From positions 1 to 20,434 of the forward strand of contig DATKSG010000085.1 in the NCBI GenBank assembly GCA_035531775.1: a DNA stretch of 20,434 nt, written 5' to 3'. The translations under genes and the position numbers were made by a program. Shown here one piece after another: positions 15,477-20,434 of the stretch. Numbering within the stretch: position 1 is the stretch's first letter; the number at the start of each line of letters is the position of its first letter. The notes under the pieces are model-generated. The model saw only the letters and a list, made by a program, of their open reading frames with translations. It searched no databases and was not told the origin of the DNA. This stretch comes from DATKSG01 sp035531775. GTDB taxonomy: Bacteria > Actinomycetota > Acidimicrobiia > Acidimicrobiales > UBA8190.

Positions 15477-15848
15477 TCATCCATCGCCTGCACGTCGCAC
15501 GTCAGCAGGCACGAACACCTCGGGAAGCACGTCTAGCGACCCGGGGCGACGTACCTGGTAGCCGGAATCACGCACCGCAGCAATCTCGTAGCCCGGTGCC
15601 CATTGCCCAAGTTGGTATCGAGTGCGGACCTCGACCGGCGCCGCCAGCGCATGAGCCTCGGCGCCGAGGTCCGGCGTGGCCATCGCCCCAGCCGCGTTTC
15701 CGGGGAGGAGGCAGGCATCTTCGCTTGTAATGTCGCCCACCCTGGGCCCCGACGAAAGGCGCACGAAGACATCGCGGCTCCCGTCTGCGGGCGCTAGGAA
15801 GCCAAACTCCCTTGTGGAGTTCGTCCATCTGAGCATGCCCTTCACCAT
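15477..15848 (-). CDS. Cold-shock-like domain fused to a small conserved C-terminal domain
   Basis: The 123-aa protein starts M-V-K-G-M-L-R-W-T-N and continues E-F-G-F-L-A-P-A-D-G-S-R-D-V-F-V-R-L-S. These line up with the RNP1 (K-G-F-G-F-I) and RNP2 (D-V-F-V-H-x-S) strands of cold-shock proteins, though with key aromatic and basic changes. Residues ~33-70 are poorly conserved, ending in G-A-E-A-H-A-L that may be the last strand. The C-terminal part (~73-120) reads V-E-V-R-T-R-Y, W-A-P-G-Y-E-I, Y-Q-V-R-R-P-G-S and V-L-P-E-V-F-x-x-x-D-V-R, a pattern I associate with small actinobacterial proteins of unknown function. RNA or DNA binding is plausible for the first half. The ATG at 15846-15848 follows an excellent AGGGGGAGAGG ribosome site. 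It lies 60 bp after the zinc-ribbon gene on the same strand, a possible operon. Confidence 0.75.
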   Translation of the reverse strand: MVKGMLRWTNSTREFGFLAPADGSRDVFVRLSSGPRVGDITSEDACLLPGNAAGAMATPDLGAEAHALAAPVEVRTRYQLGQWAPGYEIAAVRDSGYQVRRPGSLDVLPEVFVPADVRRAGDG

Positions 15849-15908
15849 CGCCTCTCCCCCTCTTTGGCCGATCTCATCACCGAACCGGCTAATGCCAACG
15901 AATCGGAA

Positions 15909-16139
15909 CTACTTCCATCGTGCGTCCGTCCTCGACCTTTGACCCAGCAACCGGTCCCGGCACGGCGGGCAGAGCCACCACCTGGTGGAGTCGCCCGGGA
16001 CAACCGACGGATGTTGCACGAAGCTCAGGCGGCAGCGTCCGCACTTGACCGGGTCAACGAGCACATCCTCCTCGGTGTCCTCCTCGACTGACGCTGGCGC
16101 GACGGCGAGGTGGGGGAGATGAATTGGGATGACGGACAT
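15909..16139 (-). CDS. Small zinc-ribbon protein
   Basis: The 76-aa product has two CxxC knuckles, C33-G-R-C36 and C57-P-P-C60, separated by 20 residues including a Trp-Trp pair, the layout of a zinc ribbon. An acidic stretch E-E-D-T-E-E-D precedes the first knuckle and a basic tail follows the second. Zinc ribbons of this size often bind nucleic acid or partner proteins; no specific role can be given. I start it at the ATG 16137-16139, which follows GAAGGAG four bases upstream. The frame extends 32 codons further without a ribosome site. The coding strand leads directly into the cold-shock-like gene, so both may be on one message. Confidence 0.7.
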   Translation of the reverse strand: MSVIPIHLPHLAVAPASVEEDTEEDVLVDPVKCGRCRLSFVQHPSVVPGDSTRWWLCPPCRDRLLGQRSRTDARWK

Positions 16140-16427
16140 GGCGCTCCTTCGGTAAACCTCAGAAGAAGGCGTCGAGCCTGCACGGGGCGACAACCGGATA
16201 ACGGTCGTCCTGCCCAAACAAGGCGTCACTCCCAAGAGGGGACATCACCATGATACCAGCAAGCCCGCTCGGTGCCTCCACCGCCGCATTGCCTCATCAA
16301 AAACCTCCGCGTAGCCATTTACGTGCCTCACCAGAGAATCTCCGCTTCGAGGCGGTGATCCGCGGTCCGGCGGCGGGCACGGATCACGCCTTCGTGATGG
16401 AGCTTTCGATGAACCCAACGCCAGGCC
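16140..16427. other. Stretch without a recognised gene
   Basis: This stretch precedes the zinc-ribbon gene (leftward) and must contain its promoter, which I could not pinpoint. On the plus strand a 75-codon frame opens at ATG 16250 behind AGAGGGG and ends at 16477; it has no recognisable domain and overlaps the integrase-like remnant, so I doubt it. A short inverted repeat ACCG-GATAA-CGGT lies near 16193-16206. Confidence 0.4.
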
Positions 16428-16588
16428 GTGACAAAGAAGATGGCGACCGCCTACAAGCGGGCTACCAGGGCCGATAAGACCCGGACCTCGACGAGCTGGT
16501 CGGAATCGGGGCAGATCGGTATCGCCGGCCGATGGTGTGGCACCATGATGCACCGCACCGGCCCGAGGCGTTAGGCCACGGCGACTGA
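16428..16588 (+). pseudogene. Frameshifted remnant resembling an integrase-type transposase N-terminus
   Basis: The frame from GTG 16428 reads V-T-K-K-M-A-T-A-Y-K-R-A-T-R-A-D-K-T-R and then loses sense. Moving to another frame at 16487 gives L-D-E-L-V-G-I, which is how I recall actinobacterial integrase-core transposases continuing (A-Y-x-R-A-x-R-x-x-K-x-x-I-L-D-E-L). A one- or two-base indel near 16485 explains this. The expected W-H-R-x-H-A-R segment does not follow; the second frame runs to a TGA at 16586-16588 without similarity. I therefore see only about 27 residues of homology, probably debris of an old insertion. The family link rests on memory and is tentative. Confidence 0.35.
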
Positions 16589-16669
16589 TTCGGTGCTTGA
16601 GGTTCCGGCAGGAGCGACTCGGGCGACATCTGATCGCGCCAGGCGTTGAAGCGGCACATAGGGACCGCT

Positions 16670-16675
16670 TAGGGT
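16670..16675 (+). promoter_or_regulatory. Probable -10 box of a leaderless transcript (TAGGGT)
   Basis: TAGGGT fits TANNNT and ends seven bases before the ATG at 16683. There is no Shine-Dalgarno sequence for that ATG, so the cysteine-rich protein is probably translated from a leaderless message. Confidence 0.5.
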
Positions 16676-16682
16676 CGTCCCC

Positions 16683-17342
16683 ATGGAGCCGGGGATGGAA
16701 GAAATCCACAACGGTGACACGATCTGGCGCTTCGATCGGGACTTCCTGGAGTCGAGGTGGGCTTGCCTGTGGGGTCAAGGATGCCAGGGCATCGGTCCCG
16801 TCCCAGCGGAGCATCTCGGCCTCGGCTGCTGCTCTATCGGCGCTGACCTGGGAGATGCGGACGAGGCTCGGATGATCTCCGCGCTCGCGGCCACGCTGGC
16901 CCCGGGCTGCTTCGAGAATCGGGCCGAGGCCGACGAGGGTGGGATTTTCAGCGACAACGCCCGCACCCACACACGGGTTGTCGACGGCGCCTGCATCTTC
17001 CTCAACCGCCCAGGATTCGTCGGCGGTGCGGGCTGTGCGCTGCACCTGGCGGCCATCGAGGCGGGCGAGTCAACGATCGATTGGAAGCCGTCGGTGTGCT
17101 GGCAGCTGCCTATCAAGGTGGACTGGGAGCCAGGTGCTGATGATTCCGAGGTGGCGACGGTACGCCGCTGGACGCGCCGCGACTGGGGCGCAGAGGGCGA
17201 GACAATGGCGTGGTGCTGCACTGAGGGTTCGTTGGCCTACGTGGGCGACCGTCAAGTGATCGACTCGCTGGGCGCTGAGTTGGAAGCGATCATCGGCACC
17301 GAGATCTATGTCGAGTTGCGCCACCGGATTACGGGGCAATAG
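16683..17342 (+). CDS. Cysteine-rich YkgJ/DUF3109-like conserved protein
   Basis: The 219-aa soluble protein contains ten Cys (28, 34, 49, 50, 76, 104, 118, 139, 178, 179). The central part reads A-C-I-F-L-N-R-P-G, then G-G-A-G-C-A-L-H, then K-P-S-V-C-W-Q-L-P. This C...C-x-L-H...P-x-x-C-x-x-x-P order is like the metal or Fe-S binding core of YkgJ/DUF3109-type proteins, in which the Cys ligate zinc or an iron-sulfur cluster. I recall a conserved actinobacterial family with R-P-G-F-x-G-G-A-G-C-A-L-H and R-R-D-W-G; its function is unknown. The ATG at 16683 is seven bases downstream of TAGGGT, suggesting a leaderless message; M5 is an alternative. It stands alone, converging on the next gene 137 bp away. 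Confidence 0.85.
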   Translation: MEPGMEEIHNGDTIWRFDRDFLESRWACLWGQGCQGIGPVPAEHLGLGCCSIGADLGDADEARMISALAATLAPGCFENRAEADEGGIFSDNARTHTRVVDGACIFLNRPGFVGGAGCALHLAAIEAGESTIDWKPSVCWQLPIKVDWEPGADDSEVATVRRWTRRDWGAEGETMAWCCTEGSLAYVGDRQVIDSLGAELEAIIGTEIYVELRHRITGQ

Positions 17343-17479
17343 CCGCCCGACCAGCAGTCACGTCCTTTGTGGCCGACCTAATGCCAGCCCTACGCGGTTC
17401 CTGATTCTGCAGGCCTCAGTCCGGTCCCATGGCCCTCGATGCCTAGGCGCGTCCTACGGCGAGTGCTCTTGTACCGGAC

Positions 17480-17806
17480 CTAGGGCTCGATCACGGTCCA
17501 GCCGCGACGACGAAGCTCGACAGCGAGCTGCTCGGCAGGCATGCGGCTCATCATCTGCTCTTGGGCGGACAGCTTCCACGCGGGTCCAGCGACCTGGGTG
17601 ATCCCTCCAACCTCTGCGTCCTGAAGCCGGTCGATGAACGTCGCCGCCTCGTCGCGAGTGAACTTGCCGGCGGCCTGACGCTGGGTGAACCCCATAGGGC
17701 CGCGCGCGTCACGGAAGTCGGTGTGGCCGGCGTCCTTGAGGAGGGTCAGCAGGTCCTGTACCTGCTTCGCCGACGCCGGTGGGCCTGACTGTTGACCGAA
17801 CGCCAT
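17480..17806 (-). CDS. Small conserved actinobacterial protein, ~108 aa
   Basis: The protein begins M-A-F-G-Q-Q-S-G-P-P-A-S-A-K-Q-V-Q-D-L-L and continues D-A-G-H-T-D-F-R-D-A-R-G-P-M-G-F-T-Q-R-Q-A-A-G-K-F-T-R-D-E-A. This is a very recognisable small family in actinobacterial genomes, with no established function that I know. The first half looks like a helical SAP/HeH-like or recombination-associated domain with a repeated K-F-T-R-D-E-A helix; the second half (A-E-Q-L-A-V-E-L-R-R-R-G-W) is amphipathic. There is no signal peptide. The ATG at 17804-17806 has no clear ribosome site. A short palindrome AGACTGTCT lies just upstream of the start and could be an operator, but this is speculative. Confidence 0.75.
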   Translation of the reverse strand: MAFGQQSGPPASAKQVQDLLTLLKDAGHTDFRDARGPMGFTQRQAAGKFTRDEAATFIDRLQDAEVGGITQVAGPAWKLSAQEQMMSRMPAEQLAVELRRRGWTVIEP

Positions 17807-17898
17807 AGCAGACAGTCTTGCCGATCTGGCAATAGAACGTCTTCATCCACGCCGACCGCTTCTCGGCTTCGAGCAGCCCGAGCGCATTTCTGCCACGC

Positions 17899-18060
17899 CT
17901 AATCGGCCGCGTTCAGACGCCCGTCGACAAACCACATCCGACGCTGGTGGTAGTGGTGCGCCATGCCACAACTGGGGCACCTTCTGTAGGCCTGCCAGAG
18001 CTCGGTGTCTTCGGCGGTTGACCTACGCCAGGGGACCTCCGGGATCCCTCCGAGTCCTAC
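17899..18060 (-). pseudogene. Remnant of a small zinc-finger-like gene, no start codon
   Basis: On the minus strand one frame encodes E-L-W-Q-A-Y-R-R-C-P-S-C-G-M-A-H-H-Y-H-Q-R-R-M-W (shown here residue by residue), then F-V-D-G-R-L-N and a TAG at 17899-17901. The CPxCG knuckle and the following His cluster look like a real metal-binding peptide, and the composition is protein-like. No ATG, GTG or TTG is in frame from about 18060 inward; further upstream the frame runs into the cupin gene. It may be a truncated gene tail, or use an unusual start. Confidence 0.35.
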
Positions 18061-18449
18061 TCGTCTATCTCCGGCTCCGGGCCATCGACGTTGATCGTCG
18101 GTACGCCATAGCCCGTCCGCACAATGACCAGGTGACTTTCCTCCTTACCGCTGTTGCCTTCACGGTGGATGGCGCCCTTGGAGACGTGGACAAAGTCCCC
18201 CACAACCGCGGTGACCACTTCTGATCCACCTGGACCTGACTCGATTCGCAGATTGCCGTCGACGACATAGATGGCAGTGTCATAGTCACCGTGGTGATGC
18301 CATCCCGAAGTCATACCGGGAGCTGTCCGTACGTATCCAGCCCAGAATCCGTCGGAATCGAAGGCGCGCTCGCGAACTATTCCGGGTGTGGGATCAGCTT
18401 CGACTCGATCATCGGGACGCACTAGTCGTACCTTGTCGCCTTCGCTCAT
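18057..18449 (-). CDS. Small cupin-fold protein
   Basis: The 130-aa protein is a single cupin barrel. The first motif has G45-x5-H51-H-H53 and Asp57, ending V-D-G, and the second is G-D-F-V-H-V-S-K-G-A-I-H-R-E-G-N (84-99). His51, His53 and His95 are placed to bind one metal; the usual Glu of motif 1 is replaced by Asp or lies elsewhere. The flanking R-T-A-P-G-M-T-S-G-W and L-V-I-V-R are typical of dioxygenase- or isomerase-like small cupins. The substrate is unknown. The ATG at 18447-18449 is preceded by TAGGGA immediately upstream, too close for a standard Shine-Dalgarno. It shares no obvious operon with the PEGA-like gene, whose stop is 40 bp upstream on the same strand, though cotranscription is possible. 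Confidence 0.88.
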   Translation of the reverse strand: MSEGDKVRLVRPDDRVEADPTPGIVRERAFDSDGFWAGYVRTAPGMTSGWHHHGDYDTAIYVVDGNLRIESGPGGSEVVTAVVGDFVHVSKGAIHREGNSGKEESHLVIVRTGYGVPTINVDGPEPEIDE

Positions 18450-18488
18450 TCCCTAAGTTTGCCCCAAGCGACTGGGTGAGAACCCCTG

Positions 18489-18794
18489 CTATTCCGGGCG
18501 GAGCGAGAGCGCCAAGCGTGGCACGACGAATGACACGAGAAAGATAGGCAAGAACCTCTTGCCGGTGCATCGGAAACCGACCACCTGGCCCTCGGCCGAG
18601 TCGAAGTTCAGAGTGCGGCTCAAGTTTCGGCCGTTGCGGACTTGCAGGGTGTGATGTCCAGCTTCGATCGGTATGTGGATCGTCTCGTTCATTTCGAGCG
18701 CCCCGACATGCTCGCCGTCGACCATGATTTCGAACGTGCCACGACGTACCTCCACCCCGATCGCTTTATGCGTCACCTTGAGAGTTGCCGACAT
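18489..18794 (-). CDS. PEGA-like beta-rich protein with hydrophobic C-terminus
   Basis: The 101-aa product reads F-E-I-M-V-D-G-E-H-V-G-A-L then I-P-I-E-A-G-H-H-T-L-Q-V-R-N-G-R-N-L-S-R. This is the pattern of PEGA-like beta sandwiches, which usually sit on the cell surface or at membranes: a 'V-D-G' edge followed by 'G-x-H-x-L-x-V'. The final ~25 residues (F-L-P-I-F-L-V-S-F-V-V-P-R-L-A-L-S-L) are hydrophobic enough for a membrane anchor, with no N-terminal signal. The ATG at 18792-18794 follows AAAGGAGG by seven bases, an ideal ribosome site that rules out the longer frame to 18833. The role is unknown. It is divergent from the toxin-antitoxin operon. Confidence 0.75.
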   Translation of the reverse strand: MSATLKVTHKAIGVEVRRGTFEIMVDGEHVGALEMNETIHIPIEAGHHTLQVRNGRNLSRTLNFDSAEGQVVGFRCTGKRFLPIFLVSFVVPRLALSLRPE

Positions 18795-18924
18795 CTTCAG
18801 CCTCCTTTTGCATCTGTCGATCGGCCGTCGCACCGAGCCCCTATACCGCCGGCGCCTGGAGTTCCCTACGTCAAATCGCCTTGTCGCGCGTCCCGTGGGC
18901 GACGACGATCCCGTGAAGTCGTGA

Positions 18925-18930
18925 TATCAT
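18925..18930 (+). promoter_or_regulatory. -10 box TATCAT of the toxin-antitoxin operon, inside a palindrome
   Basis: TATCAT ends six bases before the antitoxin ATG at 18937, consistent with a leaderless operon transcript. It overlaps the perfect palindrome TGATATCA (18922-18929), a natural operator for the ribbon-helix-helix antitoxin; binding there would block RNA polymerase. Autoregulation is inferred. Confidence 0.6.
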
Positions 18931-18936
18931 GCTTTC

Positions 18937-19146
18937 ATGCCTAAGCAGACCACCGTACGGTTGCCCGAGGACCTGGCCGAGCAGGCCGAGGCGGTGGCCC
19001 GGGTCCAGGGCTCAAGCGTGAATGCCCTCATCGTCGACGCCCTCGAGCACGAGATCGAGAAGGTTCGAGCCGACAAGGACTTCACCGATCGAGCCGAGCG
19101 GCTCCTGGAGCGAGACAAGGAACTGCTGGACCGACTCGGGCGGTGA
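18937..19146 (+). CDS. Ribbon-helix-helix antitoxin
   Basis: The 69-aa protein begins with the beta-strand K-Q-T-T-V-R-L-P, followed by two helices (E-D-L-A-E-Q-A-E-A-V-A-R and S-V-N-A-L-I-V-D-A-L-E-H-E-I-E), the Arc/MetJ-type ribbon-helix-helix DNA-binding fold. The C-terminal tail (~45-69) is charged and would be the toxin-binding part. It should neutralise the Doc-type toxin encoded immediately downstream and repress the operon. Its stop overlaps the toxin start as GTGA, the usual coupling. The ATG is six bases downstream of a TATCAT box, so the message is probably leaderless. Confidence 0.9.
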   Translation: MPKQTTVRLPEDLAEQAEAVARVQGSSVNALIVDALEHEIEKVRADKDFTDRAERLLERDKELLDRLGR

Positions 19147-19544
19147 CTCGGTACCTCACGCTGTCCGAGTATCTCTGGCTGGCCGAACGGGTGACAGGCG
19201 TCGACGCCGGCGTCTTCGGTCGATCGGGCCGCATCGAGCTCGCCGACTCCGCTCTGCATGCGCCCCAGGCGAGCTTCGGCGGCGAGGAGTTCTACCCGGA
19301 CCTTCTTGAGAAAGCCGCCGTCCTTGCCTGCCGGCTTTCCTGGAACCACCCCTTGCCGGATGGGAACAAGCGGTCAAGTTGGGCTGCACTCGTTCTGTTC
19401 CTAGACCTGAACAACATCCTCTGGGCACCCGATCCACCCGATGTCGACGAAGCCGAGCAGGCGATGCTGGCGGTTGCGCCCCACCACGTGGACGAACAGT
19501 GGCTTACCGAGTGGCTCAGGGCAAGGACTCGGCCTCGCGATTAG
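19143..19544 (+). CDS. Doc/Fic-family toxin
   Basis: The 133-aa protein carries the Fic-type motif H69-P-L-P-D73-G-N-K-R77, with Lys in place of the second Gly of AMPylating Fic proteins. Doc toxins share this variant and phosphorylate EF-Tu to stop translation. The N-terminal Y-L-T-L-S-E-Y-L-W-L-A-E and the central F-G-G-E-E-F-Y-P-D-L-L-E-K-A-A are typical of death-on-curing proteins, and the length matches the family. The GTG start overlaps the antitoxin stop by four bases. Kinase rather than AMPylation activity is inferred from the motif. Confidence 0.92.
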   Translation: MTRYLTLSEYLWLAERVTGVDAGVFGRSGRIELADSALHAPQASFGGEEFYPDLLEKAAVLACRLSWNHPLPDGNKRSSWAALVLFLDLNNILWAPDPPDVDEAEQAMLAVAPHHVDEQWLTEWLRARTRPRD

Positions 19545-19616
19545 CGGCGTCATTTGCGGATAGGCGACTGGTTCCACGGAGCCGCACTACTCCGGCACGT
19601 ATGCGTGCCGTGGAGC

Positions 19617-19790
19617 TCAGCGTGCTGGAACTTGGAAAGTGTCCAGAGCGTCAGAAGGAACTCCGAGGGTCCCGTCGGACAGCCGTACCCGTGGGAGTTT
19701 CTTCTCGTACATCGCTTGGATGATTACCCGGGTAGGAACACCCAGGCGGCGCGCTGCTTGAGCCGGTCGCAGAATGTTGGATTCGGTCAC
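19617..19790 (-). CDS. 57-aa excisionase-like helix-turn-helix protein
   Basis: This short gene starts at GTG 19788-19790, which overlaps the stop of the upstream 66-aa gene as GTGA, and stops at 19617. The product reads I-L-R-P-A-Q-A-A-R-R-L-G-V-P-T-R-V-I-I-Q-A-M, then E-K-K-L-P-R-V-R-L-S-D-G-T-L-G-V-P (residues 6-45). That is a helix-turn-helix followed by a short wing with the A-A-x-x-L-G-V and L-P-x-V-R pattern of excisionase/MerR-like HTH_17 domains. It should bind DNA and may autoregulate the pair or act in excision; neither can be told from sequence. The protein is barely larger than the minimal domain. It converges on the Doc gene, 72 bp between stops. Confidence 0.75.
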   Translation of the reverse strand: MTESNILRPAQAARRLGVPTRVIIQAMYEKKLPRVRLSDGTLGVPSDALDTFQVPAR

Positions 19791-19987
19791 GGCACGCCTC
19801 CTTCGTCCAGACCAAGCCTACCGTGAAGCAGGCGGATGACGGTTGCCGGCTCGTCTCGGAGGCCCGGAGCCACACCTGCTTCCTCTATGGATAGCAGGGC
19901 ATCCTCCAGAGCTTCCAATACGCGGAACGCTTCGTCGCGTCCGAGGACGAGTTCCGGTGGAATCGGGTCATCGCCGTCTTCACTCAC
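19787..19987 (-). CDS. 66-aa acidic helical protein upstream of the HTH gene
   Basis: The protein starts at GTG 19985-19987 (V-S-E-D-G-D-D-P-I-P-P-E-L-V-L-G-R-D) and is almost entirely helical: A-F-R-V-L-E-A-L-E-D-A-L-L-S-I-E-E, then P-G-L-R-D-E-P-A-T-V-I-R-L-L-H-G-R-L-G. It is acidic and has no membrane segment. I do not recognise the family. The four-base overlap with the HTH gene argues that the two are made together and may form a complex. The GTG lacks a Shine-Dalgarno sequence; an upstream frame that ends eight bases inside this gene (19980) could supply coupled translation. Confidence 0.65.
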   Translation of the reverse strand: MSEDGDDPIPPELVLGRDEAFRVLEALEDALLSIEEAGVAPGLRDEPATVIRLLHGRLGLDEGGVP

Positions 19988-20336
19988 GCCATGGAGTCTG
20001 TCCGATGGCTGTGACAGACGACGCGCTCCCTGCCGGCTGCCGGTAGACCCCTGAGGAGCTACCCGACCCGACCCGGCCCCGCCCGCTCGGGATCACCCTG
20101 ATACCGAAGGTTGCCGGCTGCGGCACTATGTACTCGTAGTACCTGTCCATCGGTCGAATCGGCGTTTCGATCTGGCACGCCTGTGGCACGGCGGCATTCT
20201 GAGCGGATCCGAAGGGATCACCGTGGTAAGCGAAGTATGCATCCTCACCAGGAGCGATGATCTGGCAGCCCCAACGGGATGGCGGATTCAACCGGTCAGC
20301 GCAACAACTCCTGTGAAATAAGCGAGAGCCGATCAC
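19980..20336 (-). CDS. Doubtful 118-codon frame upstream of the 66-aa gene
   Basis: A frame from GTG 20334-20336 to TGA 19980-19982 has some protein-like parts (W-G-C-Q-I-I-A-P-G-E-D-A-Y-F-A-Y and D-R-Y-Y-E-Y-I-V-P) but a poor C-terminus of Ser, Gly and Arg. Its 5' end would lie inside the putative IS30-like terminus, so the true gene, if any, was probably interrupted or begins later, for instance at the ATG of P-M-D-R-Y-Y. It could provide coupling for the 66-aa gene. No family is recognised. Confidence 0.25.
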   Translation of the reverse strand: MIGSRLFHRSCCADRLNPPSRWGCQIIAPGEDAYFAYHGDPFGSAQNAAVPQACQIETPIRPMDRYYEYIVPQPATFGIRVIPSGRGRVGSGSSSGVYRQPAGSASSVTAIGQTPWRE

Positions 20337-20434
20337 GGGAGGACGACAATGCGAGGAAACTACGAGCGCCTGAGCTCTGAGCAGAAAGCGCTCGCCTTCC
20401 GGCTTCGAGCCAAGGGGTGGAACCAGCTCGACAT
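20281..20434 (+). mobile_element. Probable left end of an IS30-like insertion sequence
   Basis: The sequence around 20284-20306 (ATTCAACCGGTCAGCGCAAC and the following bases) resembles the terminal repeat I associate with actinobacterial IS30-family elements, and a transposase-like gene begins 40 bp further in. The right end is outside the window, so the repeat pair and target duplication cannot be tested here. Confidence 0.4.
20349..20434 (+). CDS. N-terminal fragment, possible IS30-family transposase (3' truncated)
   Basis: Only 28 codons are visible: M-R-G-N-Y-E-R-L-S-S-E-Q-K-A-L-A-F-R-L-R, then A-K-G-W-N-Q-L-D. The L-S-x-E-x-K/R...R-L-x-A-x-G-W/x pattern is that of the first helices of the helix-turn-helix domain at the N-terminus of IS30 transposases. 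The ATG at 20349 is preceded by GGGAGG (20337-20342) with six bases between, so the start is secure. Another small HTH protein cannot be excluded. Confidence 0.5.
   Translation, partial: MRGNYERLSSEQKALAFRLRAKGWNQLD

Noticed and set aside
16245..17045. 266-codon minus-strand frame opposite the cysteine-rich gene
   Set aside because: Composition is Arg/Pro/Gly-rich antisense; only its last ~30 codons look mildly protein-like and match nothing I know.

Overview
The window is high-GC DNA with strong G/C third-position bias, NNAGG/GNSGIG-type oxidoreductases, several short families I associate with actinobacteria, and repeated TANNNT boxes 6-7 nt upstream of GTG/ATG starts (a leaderless-mRNA layout typical of Actinobacteria). 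I read it as a chromosomal contig from an actinobacterium, possibly an uncultured Acidimicrobiia-like lineage; the class-level guess is inference. No tRNA, rRNA or CRISPR array was seen.

Left part (1-7.3 kb), ordinary metabolic and envelope genes: the 3' end of a Gly/Ser/Ala-rich IPT/TIG protein; a translationally coupled pair of an acyl-CoA dehydrogenase and a ferritin-like helical protein; a convergent SDR oxidoreductase; a short conserved protein; a SCO6745-like helix-turn-helix protein; a divergent secreted protein whose signal region carries a 9-bp tandem repeat; and a lipoprotein whose signal peptide only appears if a non-standard CTG start overlapping the NUDIX gene is accepted.

Middle part (7.3-15.4 kb): a NUDIX hydrolase is divergent from a CYTH-CHAD protein, a plausible polyphosphate/nucleotide neighbourhood. 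Next comes a decayed GGDEF-type gene in at least two frames, then a membrane PAS-GGDEF-EAL protein with an intact EAL domain and a degenerate GSDEF site, and a convergent large secreted alpha/beta hydrolase.

Right part (15.4-20.4 kb), an accessory-looking region of short genes and debris: a cold-shock-like fusion protein and a zinc-ribbon protein; a frameshifted remnant resembling an integrase-type transposase N-terminus; a leaderless cysteine-rich YkgJ-like protein; a small conserved protein; a zinc-finger-like gene remnant; a cupin; a PEGA-like protein; a ribbon-helix-helix/Doc toxin-antitoxin operon; a two-gene cassette of a 66-aa acidic protein overlapping a 57-aa excisionase-like HTH protein; and, at the right edge, the start of a probable IS30-like element. 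The best candidates for undescribed biology are the 66-aa/57-aa cassette, the cold-shock fusion and the NUDIX/lipoprotein/CYTH-CHAD cluster.
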